Position numbers and translations under genes: made by a program. A model generated the notes under the pieces. The model saw nothing but the letters and a program-made list of their open reading frames with translations. It did not search any database and had not been told where the DNA came from. A DNA stretch of 21,636 bases from Didymodactylos carnosus (Eukaryota; Rotifera; Eurotatoria; Philodinida; Philodinidae): NCBI GenBank assembly GCA_905250885.1, contig CAJNOQ010003049.1, positions 1 through 21,636 of the forward strand, given 5' to 3'. Shown one piece after another: positions 8,761 to 19,000 of this stretch (position 1 is the stretch's first letter; the number at the start of each line of letters is the position of its first letter).

Positions 8761-10650
8761 CACACTTTTTGCTTCACAGAAGCAACGCTGGCAAGCTTTT
8801 TCACATTTGCATAGAAAATTAATGCACTGCGAGGGAACTATAAGATATTGATGTTCCTATCTATTTAGACACTTAGTCGAGAGAATTAAAGTGAAAAAAA
8901 ATCATTTAAATACACTTGAAAAAAAAATTCCATCCGATTTAAGTGTTCAAGAATGACAACAAACAGAATCAGAGATTAATAAAATTATGACAATATTTTT
9001 ATCTATTCAAAAACGTTATAGTGTGATAATCATTCATAATTAAACATATATTTCAGACTGAATGGGATCAGTTAAGACAACAAACAGAAAAAGGAAAAGA
9101 ACGTTTAAATATGTTAATTCAACAACGACAAGAATTTGATACACTATCGACTCGTTTATCAATGTGGACAGATGATAGACAACGTATGATTACAAGTGAA
9201 TAAAGGATACCATTGAAATCAAGTGAAATTGAACAATTACATAAAAAACATTGTGTAAGTAAAAATAGTCAGTCTGTAGAACATGTACAATTGAATATTA
9301 AAATAAATAAATAACTTTTTAAGGACATAATTAATGAAAAAATAAAATTTGAACGTATTACATTGGATAAGATAACAAAATTGAATAAAGAATTGAAACA
9401 TGGTTATTCTCGTGAAGGATAAAATGAAATTGATTTTCAGATGAATGATATATATACTTACGTGCATTTATCTCTACTTTTATTATCAAAAAATCAATTT
9501 TAGAATCTAATTCAAAGTACCAATAATCGTACAAACGAATTTGAAGGCTTAGCACGAGTGAAAAATATGATAATATCAACTTTATAGATTTGTAGTAGAT
9601 GAAAAGTATTCATTAATCAAAGAAAAATATACTCGACAAGAGAACGTTAACAATAACAAGGAATTATTTTTATTTCTCATCTAGATTATCTGCAATGTTT
9701 TCGATATAACTTGGCAAGGTGGGAGAAATTTTATGGAGCAACTCTAAAAATTTAGCTGATAACCAAAAAAAGTAATGGCTTTTAACTTTTCGGCATAATT
9801 TTTATTTTGATAGAGTAAATTTTTTAAAATGAATGGAGTAATTTTTTTCAAACAAGGTGGTGGGGGAATTCCCCCACCTAATCGAAAACGTTGATTATCT
9901 GATAATTTAATCACGCGTCTTGCAGCACTTGACAAAGCGAGTCAAGAACATGTAGACTTTGAACTATAATTTGATTCAACAATCAAATATACAATTACAA
10001 AAAATGAATTACAAAATTTATAACAATTATGAATCATAGTCAAATAGTCGAGAGTCCAAGAGGAAAATTAGGTCAAATGTCAATTGAAACACGCCTTGAT
10101 CGTTTAAAAAATGTTAAATGGAAAAAATTGATGAAATAAATAATCATATTCGAGAGTTAAGTCGTACACAACGTTAATTAACAAGTAAGGATCGTTGTCT
10201 AGAACAAATGAGTGGTTGGGAAAGTATTACTGAATTAAGTTCAAGTTTAAATACAATTGAATGACAATTGAATGACAATTGAATAATGAAATTGAACGTG
10301 CTAACGAATGGAACGTGCTGTCCAAGCTGTAATTAATTTACATGGAATTAAAAAACTTGATATCTGTATGAATTCATGTGCTGAACAATTAAAATCTTGT
10401 CAATATCATCCAGAGAAATTAATTATTTATCAAGGAAGAGAATAAAGTTGCTTATCTTTAAATAATACTGAAAACTTTTCAATTCATCTATAGATCGTTT
10501 TCGATCGTTTAATGTAAGTGGAACATGAATTTGAAAAACTTCTGACGAACGTCTTGACTGATTTTATGTTTAGCAATTAATATCGTTTATCGAACAACAA
10601 ATAACACGTTTGGAGCCAATAATTCATGATATAAATTGTATATTTTTTTA
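8760..10650 (+). pseudogene. Spectrin-repeat protein pseudogene
   Basis: Fragments of a large cytoskeletal spectrin-repeat protein (nesprin, dystonin/MACF or dystrophin type; I cannot say which) lie in order on the plus strand. An exon with RQQTEKGKERLNMLIQQR and the helix-C style QEFDTLSTRLSMWTDD spans 9057-9254, is closed by GTAAGT, and resumes at 9324 (KIKFERITLDKITKLNKEL) in the same phase. Earlier pieces are HLVERIKVKKNHLNTLEKK (from 8870) and a Trp-centred helix near 8775. Later ones include LAALDKASQEHVDFEL (about 9925), MSIETRLDRLKN (about 10080), a stretch ending MSGWESITEL (about 10235) and LDICMNSCAEQLKS (about 10355). In-frame stops or shifts break almost every piece (TAA at 9200, TGA in the 8870 exon). 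Introns still have consensus borders, so this is a decayed genomic duplicate rather than a retrocopy. A near-identical part copy lies at 1-133 and 3995-4034. Confidence 0.75.
9860..9877. repeat. 18-base perfect GC-rich palindrome
   Basis: GTGGGGGAATTCCCCCAC is self-complementary and flanked by AGGTG and CT, giving a near-palindrome of about 24 bases in AT-rich surroundings. A related AAGGTGGGAGAAATTTT occurs at about 9715, so the two could be the ends of a small insertion (about 165 bases) in the spectrin pseudogene. That reading is tentative. Confidence 0.5.
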
Positions 10651-12026
10651 TTTACATAATGTAATTTGTAGAAATTGTCCTATTTAAAATAAGAATAAAT
10701 AAACAGTATCTTTTAGCTGTTAGAAAGTTAACTTATCTTAGACATATTATACAACTATTTACTAACCCTGTTGTCATTTGTCTAGCTTTTGCTTCGTTAC
10801 AATGAATCTGATCGTCCCATTGATGATGAACAGCATTAGTAAAATCAGTCAGAACATTCAAAATTATAAATAAAGAAGAACATCGTACATTCGACAGAAT
10901 TATTCACTTATGTCATGTAGATTAAAACAGTAGCATGGACATAATTTGTTTTCAGATAAAATCAGAAGTGATCATTCAAAAATACAGACAAACGAAAACC
11001 AATATTTAATAACTCATGCATAGGCCTGTTAACTGTATGACTACAAAATTAACTTTTAATCAGCTAAAACTCCCTTAAACGGTCATACAAGTGATAATCG
11101 ATCAAAAAAGCTACAGAATGATCTGAAAATAATCGTTTTGTAAAGCTAGGATCATGGGAGAATTTCAAAAACAACTAGAAGAGCACTAAACTCTCGATTA
11201 TAATTTAAAAATACAGATATTAAAAATGTGTTATGAGCAAAAATTCTTTATTTTTAAACTTTCGTTTAAACATATTTTTGATGAGTTCGACTCCTTTAGT
11301 GAAAAAAATTGTCTATTCGCTTTTTTAATCAATAAAATGAATTCATAATACTCTTGAAGATAGAATAGCTGATGAAGTATTTCCTTTATCACCATAAATT
11401 TCAAAAGATCTGCTGAACAATGTCGGGAACTGCATAAAACTGAATTCTTGTTCGATAGGAGTCCAAACGGAAGTATTTTGAAGAGGGATTGATCTCCTGG
11501 TATTTTCAACACCGCTATTCATTATTATCAATAACGAACAAAGATAAACGAAAAATATTTAAGAGAAAACAGCAAACTGAATGAAAAAACGCGCTAACAA
11601 AATGTTTCCATCGAAACTTGAAACATAACATTCTCATACATCAAAAAAGATAATGTGTCAACTTCACATGAATTTTTTTATCAATAGTAACAGCGACCAG
11701 AAAACTTTCGGACCTTAACTACAACATTTTGCGGATTACATTTACATACAAAAGTTACAAAAAGAACGAAAAAAACGCAAATATTGCAGTTTTGATGTGC
11801 ATGCTAAATTCAAACAAAAGTAAAATAAGTACATAAATAGAAAGAAGTTTACAGTTAAAATCAAGAGAACAATGAGTGACACATATTATAGTCTTAATTT
11901 TACTTAGAATCGCTTCAGAAATTTATCTTTTCTACAAAGAAAATTGTCAAATCTATATTCATGACAGATAATAAACGATGTGGTTTAAAATCATCGCATT
12001 GTTACTGTTGATAGATACTGTGACTA
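10651..12026. other. Non-coding interval between pseudogene and LOTUS gene
   Basis: No convincing gene is present. A possible remnant of the spectrin pseudogene (LLRYNESDRPIDDEQH, about 10788) lies at the left. A short segment at 11538-11562 shares about 18 bases with 16658-16675 in the LINE relic, so a LINE scrap may sit at about 11230-11560 on the minus strand. The open frames there (11231-11531) have no motif I know. Confidence 0.35.
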
Positions 12027-13073
12027 TTAACATATATAAAATATAGAATCAATTTTATTTACAATACTTTTAATTGATGGTTCCATGAGTTGAATGAATT
12101 TGATACAATCATTGTACGATATGAGACGTAATTTAATATCAGCATTATTATCAATTAATAATGATATGGAATTAATTATTTTTTGAAATAATTCTGTTTT
12201 CAATTCACTCATGTAACCTTCGATATTTAAAAGATTAAGGATATTTTCAGTTATACGAATAATATCGTCAAATTTTTCTTGTATTATATTATTTTTTAGT
12301 ACATCATCATTAGTTTCATCCATTAAAAAATGATTAAACAATAAATTAAGTGAAAAACTACGATCATATGGTCGAGCAATTTTCAATAATGTTTGACGAT
12401 AAAGTTGACAATGATTGACATTTGTTTTTACGTTTTCAATATTTTCTAAAAAAAAAAAAATGAAAGTAACGAGTAATAATCACTTCCTTTTACTCTTCTA
12501 CCTTTTTGTTCTTTGAACGGTGATACAGGAATCTGACGTTCATTTAACACTTGACTGTTATTTTCATCTCGCCGTGGATGATAAAATGAAATATCTGATA
12601 TAGGTACTTGATCTTGTTGATATTCTTGTTGATCAGCAGTGTTTGTTATTATTGATGAATTGACTAATGGTGGTTCATAAGATACGTCAGTCATGGTATA
12701 GTCTTGTTCATTGCTAGTATTAATTGTAACTGATTCTTCAAATCCTGGTGGTGGAAAACGATAGAAATCTTTTCGTGGAATTTCGAATGGTGAATATGTC
12801 TCATTTATATCATTTATAGATGGAATATATTCTTTGATATCACATACGATACTCTGAAGTTTTTGTTCAACTTCTTCTAATTCTTCTAGATATTCTGATT
12901 CCGGTTGATTTTTAACAAGGGATACTAATTGTTGTCTAAGCAAAACAAAAACATACACAGAGTATTTCATCAAATTTCTTTATAAACACTTACCGTCTCA
13001 AGGCAAGAAGTTGACATCGTTCTTTCAAATATTTGTTTTGTTCTATTGGTGTCTTCTCATATGAATAAACATT
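12027..13073 (-). CDS. LOTUS gene exons 12-14: helical, acidic C-terminal region
   Basis: These exons encode residues 581-890. Exons 12-13 begin with a charged helix (YLKERCQLLALRRQQLVSL, then YLEELEEVEQKLQSI), likely a coiled coil. Next come a Pro/aromatic motif FYRFPPPGFEE and a Gln/Asp-rich disordered stretch with repeated NTSNEQDY and NTADQQEY. Exon 14 is a Leu/Ile/Asn-rich alpha-helical domain ending IDSIFYIC. Introns 12 and 13 are 58 and 56 bases; intron 13 ends in an uninterrupted pyrimidine tract of T. FPPPGF may be a short linear interaction motif, which is inference. Confidence 0.75.
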
Positions 13074-16000
13074 CTACAAAGAGGATGAAGTATATTGATC
13101 ATATTTGTTTTTGGGATAAGTTTTGGTCAAAAAGACCGTCATCCCTGTCATTCGTCACTTTATCGTGCGATAGTTTGATGTTTTGTATAGATGTAGTTTA
13201 CGTAGAATGTTGACTGTCTGCATAGTGTCAGCCCCTCTTCACTAACTAACCGTTTATGAGTGATATGAAAAAAGTGAGTGAAAAAAGCGTATGTTTTTGA
13301 CCAGCTATTCTTGAAAAATCATCTTTTTTTGGTGTAAGCTTTATTCTGTCAGAATACAAGCGGAAAAATATTTCATTATAGTATTCTAAATTAAACTAAA
13401 CCTATCGTAAAACACAAAGCAATTTTGTACGAATAGAGACTCGAACACATAACTTAGCTCTGCAGTAAACTGCAAAAGTAAATCCACTATTCTGCATCTA
13501 TATTCTGTACAACGAATCATCTTTTTTTTAAAAAAAACTGTTTACTACTTAGAAATGATGTTTTGACTCGAAATTTTTAAGTTAAATTCTGATCTATTTG
13601 TAGATTACTCGAGCGAAATTTCATTGCTATATCTGAAATAAATCATAACTTACATTGAAAACGAGCATGATACAATAAAAGCGATGTAAAAACTTAAAAT
13701 CATATATGAATCAGCAAAATTGCTAGAATGAAATATAAATTATATACTCTTCACGTTCACAATATCACTCCTGGTTATCAAATGTCGATCTAGAACTTTT
13801 TTTCTCGCTTTTGAAATCTTAATGATTTTTTGTACTTAAAATATCACAGCCTACCAATGATTAGTGCTGAGAGACTGTAACTATAAAGACGATCAGCATT
13901 CTACATAACGGGTGTATCATAAATAATATTGGTCTCGGTATTTTTGCTCTAACTGCTGTTCCTTAGGTTCCCTAGAGCAAAGCCTTTTTTTAATAGAATC
14001 GTCGTAAAATTTTCTACAAACTTATACCTAAACTTTAATTTCAGAACTTCAATCAAGAAAACTAAGCAAATTATACAAATTAGCGAAAAAAGGAAAACTT
14101 TGTAAACTCAAAAACGGAAATAATAGCAGAAGAAAAAGTTTAAGTCGAAAAAAGCATCAAATTTACAAAGTTTTCAGTTTTTTCGCCTTTCGTAAAATTT
14201 GCTTAGTTTCCTTGATTGAAGTTCTGAAATTAATGTTTAGGTATGATTTTGTAGAGAATTTTATGACGGTTCTATTAAAAAAAAGAATTTGTCCTAAGGA
14301 AATTGAGTAAAAATACCGAGACCAACATTATTTCTGGTATACCCGTTAAATCATATCTGTGCAAAACATTGTAGCACGATGTAGTTACAGAAGTGACGAT
14401 GTTTTGAGCAATGCTACATTTACTTACGCGTGTTTGTTTCCAATAATTTGGTTTATCATACTGATTATATTGTTGATAAAATGCATCAGTGACATCCCCT
14501 TCATTAAATCTTATCTTTTTCAAATAATTACACAAAGAATTCAAATTGTATAATTTACACGATGGTAGTTGTTGACGATTTATATGTGGACAATTATCAA
14601 TTTTGCATTTATTTTTAATCTCATTAAATAGTGTTTGATTTTGTTGAGAACAAGCTAGTGTTGTTTCGAAATCAAGTTTCTAAAAAGTGAATAAGATTAT
14701 CATTTTATAAATTAGTACAAGCAGATGTATTTTGCTAAATTGCAAAAAAAAATTACTTTATTTTTTGGAGAAATACATTCAAATAAATTTGTGATTTAAT
14801 TAGTTTTATCAAAGTTTATGGGTGTTTAACTTCAATGCTGTTGTGTGGCTTTTCGTTACCTCAGTTTTAAGTTTGGATGTTTATTAAATCGTTCATTATT
14901 CAAAAAACTTTTCCTTAAAATTAGGATTTAGAATCTAGTCTAACATCTTTTGCTCAATCAAAACGAACTTTATCATTAAAGAAAGTAATTACCCGTTTCG
15001 AACGCAAGAAGATAATTCGTAAGAGATAGTCGTAGGACATCATCAAATAGCAGTTCAGACGTGAAAGGCCACTTGCTAGGTGACATTTTCCTTCGGATTG
15101 GAATCATTAACTCAAATGCTGATATAACAGCAATACTACACTTTTACCGACAAGATGAATCAAATAGTAATATAACAACATCCGTGTCAATCAAAGCTAC
15201 TATTGGATGGAACTCTAGAAGGCACTTTTACAAACATTATCGCTAGTTCATCAGTCGTCTCTAGTGTAGTTATGATATTACTATCTTCAACTTCAATATC
15301 AATGAATCCTGTGCATCTGATTTGAATACTTCGCTATCACTCGTAGTCTGACCACCAAGTCATGCTACACGAGCAGATGCCATAGTAGGAGTCTTAAGCA
15401 CTTCTTGAACTAATCGGATTAAGATCTTGATAAGATAATCTAAGAACTTAAGTAACATCTGAATACTTTCATTTATCCTTTTGTTTTTCTCTCATGGTTC
15501 TATAGAAGTAGCAACGTAGACACAATTGAATTTTACATTATCAACTTTGTTCTCCTTGACAGAATCTCACCGCATCTTAAAAAATCTTAGACAAAGACGA
15601 AACAGAGGGTCCGGATCGGGTCTGTCGTATCAAATCTAACAGCGGTGTCCCTCAGAATCCTGGGCTCTCTTCTCGTTCTGATATTCATCAACGATCTATC
15701 TTTGACCAGCCCAGCTCTGACCGTTACTGCTCTGTTTGCTGATTTTGCCAGTAATATATGATGAGGAGCTCGATTAAACGCCTTTTCGACATTGAATTGC
15801 ATTAGAATAGAGTGGGTACCGGCTTCCAAATTCCGGTAGATCTGATGAATTAAAAATAAGAGAACACCAGTTGAAGAAGTCGAAAAGAAATTGTGCTGAC
15901 TTAGATAACCAAAAAGTTGATCGTAGATGAATCGTTCACACGTTACTGAGTATTGAGAGAAGTGACATTGGTCTATATTTGTTTACTAATGCTTTGGGAC

Positions 16001-19000
16001 CTTATTCTCAGGTTACTGATCACTTCGAGAATTTTCTCTTTAGTGGGAGGAGTAATTTTGAAGAGAGAATTAGTTTTAGTGAAATAAGAAGTTTGACAGG
16101 CACTATTTTGCGGAACCAAGTAATGTGAAAAAAAATTGTTGAAAAGTTTCGCTTTACTGCTTGGCAAATGATGCAGGAGAAGGCTGCTTCTTCCGTTGCC
16201 GAAAGGCAAAATTTCGGTGCCGTCTGAGAAGAAAATAATGTTTACTTCGTCGAAAGAATAGAACAGAGCGTGGTATTTTAGGTTTGAGTGGAACACATTG
16301 TAAAATGATAATATCATTCAATAAATTTTGATAACCATAGAGAGCATCGTTAATGTCTGAAATGCAAACGAACCCGAAATGGGTGCGAGCGATAAAAAAG
16401 AATGTATCTTATCGAAAGGATAGAATACATTGTTTAATTTACTATTTCCCATAGTAGTAGGCAGCAGATTAGAGGAACTCAACTGAAAAAGAGCTACAAG
16501 CTCACATAGCTTGTTATACGGTACTAATTTTAGAATTTGATCTGAGTTAAAATCACCCGCTAGGATCAGAGAAGAGTTAACAACGGTAAAATTAGTAACA
16601 GAAAAGCAGTCAGATTTTTGTAATAATCGCGATCAGCATCTGGTTTTCTATAACAACAACAAAGATAAACGAAAAAAGATTTAAACATCAAACGGACCAA
16701 AATATATTCACGAACATAACAAGAAGCCTGGCTTGTGAACGGTCATTTTGAAAAAAAGAGGACAGAAGAGGATATTCTAAAGTTTTTTTGAGAGGATTAC
16801 TATCGAAAAAAGAGAAGAAAAAAGTCGATGTTTTCCTATCTAAAAGTGTATTGTAGGTCTTTATCCGTATTAGTATGTTCGGAGGTGATAAGTCAACGGC
16901 ATTGCTGAGATATTCACCTAATTTATTCACGATTTTATACACAAAAAAGCACGTATAGAGAACCAATAACGAGCGGAGAATAGCAAAACATCTGACTGTT
17001 CTATCTACGACCCTCTAGAAGAAATTGTATTCAAGACACCGGAACACGAACAGTCAGCTCATAAGATTCAATCGTTCAGATCCTCGCATCGATAGACCAT
17101 GAGACCACATTTTGGAAAATATCTGCAACAAAATCAATGTTTATTGTTTGTGATAAATTTACGCTGGCCGATTGTAGTCTATCTGATCCACCGAGGATTA
17201 AGTGTTGACAAATTCTCAGCGCTAAAAGATTATATCGAAAGAGTTAGAGCGAAGTCAAGTGCAATCAAAGTACATCCAAGAGGATGGAGACTAAAAGGTG
17301 GCAAAGTTAATGTTTTTGGGACTGTGAGAACTATTCTAGAAGACTGTAATGAGGAAACCGTTGAGCTGATGGAAAGAGTCATCTCATAAACTTCTGTTAG
17401 GTTGCTTAGTGCTGGTTTCTTATGTACTTTATTATTACATTTACTACATTTGACAGATGATATCGTTTGAATAAAGACGAAACGTCTCTAACAGAAATTA
17501 GTCTATTTCATTATTATAAAGGTGGTTTATCTCTTATTTTCTGTACTGAAATTCTTCACCTTAAAAAAATGATTCAGATATATCTAAAACTATATTCGAA
17601 TCTAAAATTGCCAAAACTCACGCATTTTTGTAACAAAATCATCGAAAAAGAGGACAAAGAGGAAGGGTTCTGAAAAAAAGAGGAAAAAGATCACTCACAA
17701 CCCATCAAGAAGCTATTACTGTATAAGAGATACTCTTTGGAATGTAAATAGCTACTTCCCCATGACGATCTGAAAACCCAGTTTTAGCACGTTCTAATCT
17801 GTAGACTGAGAATCCACAGATATTGGCATCAGAATCATCAATGTCAGACGTTAGAAAAGTTTCTTGTAAACAAAATATTGAATTAGGATTTTGGGGTCAA
17901 CAAAATTTCACTGTTGAATCAAGTTTCTCTTGAATTAAATGATCAGGTTAGTAGAAAAGTTTATCTGTCCCCACAAATGGTCAAATGTTTACAACACAAG
18001 TCAACTAGATCACGTCTGCCAATAGCATTTTCAACCTTGCAGTAACTATAATATTTGCTCCCATCAGGTTTTTCTCACCGTAAGAGAAACTGCGTTAGCT
18101 CGACCGATTTTTACCACAAAACTACGTGAACTTTTAACTCGACTTGGTTTTTTACAACATTTGTATCCAAGACTACAAATATACAATTTACGCGTCAGCC
18201 CGAGCGCTCGGGAAAGAAAATATATTTTTTCTCGTTTCATGCATTGACTAAAGTACAGAGTGAACGTCTTATCCTTAGAATGAGAGTCATCTGAAGATTC
18301 AATCACGGAAAATATACACAAGAAGCACTTTTACAAGTATCTGACTGGATATTCTAGCAGCTCTTATCGAATGATATTGAACCGCAAAAGAAAGTAAGAA
18401 TTTTAGTGAAGAATAAGTCATGCTGAAGCTTACAGAAGTATTTTCATCGTACCGGAAGTTTTGTTTCATCGATATTTAATAATTTCGCTAATTCAAAGCA
18501 CGGTAAACATGGTCGTTTTGTAAATGGATGTTTAATTAGAAAATAGGCATGATCAATTGATATTGCAAAATATTTCATGTCGACTTCATACGGTAGTATT
18601 TCAATATTTTGCTTTGATAAAAGACGTTCATCAATGTAACAACTATTAGATGATGATATAGCGGGTGATGTCAATAGTGCCGTTTTGGTACTGTTGTTTT
18701 CTGATGTTGTTATTGAGCTAAAATAGAAAATCGATGGTATATGAACAAAAAAAATTCATCATCATTAGATCAGAAAACTGATACGCACCATTTCATGGAC
18801 GGATTTTCTATACGATCGTACTAATAAAACACAAGAAAACTTAGTTAGAGTTTCACGAAAAATAGCATTTAACTTACATCTGGGCGTTGTACGTCATTAC
18901 TTGATGGACATTGTGCTGTATCCACAGTGAGGTCCAATTTCAACGAATTAGCTTGCTATAATAATTAATACAAAATTATATTAACAACATAGCAAAAAAA

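Noticed and set aside
8612..8851. Plus-strand 79-codon frame
   Set aside because: It is created by the C-homopolymer (prolines). Only its end is meaningful, as part of the spectrin pseudogene.
9744..9935. Minus-strand 63-codon frame with a poly-proline run
   Set aside because: The prolines come from the GC palindrome at 9860-9877, and the frame overlaps the spectrin pseudogene.
8760..10650. A functional spectrin gene using TAA/TGA as sense codons
   Set aside because: The B-box and LOTUS genes use TAA as a normal stop, and the spectrin pieces also have frameshifts, so decay is the simpler explanation.
18444..18452. LOTUS gene ending at exon 10 with VR and a TGA stop
   Set aside because: GTACGA at this point is an acceptable donor and exon 11 continues in the same phase. 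The option is kept as a stated uncertainty.
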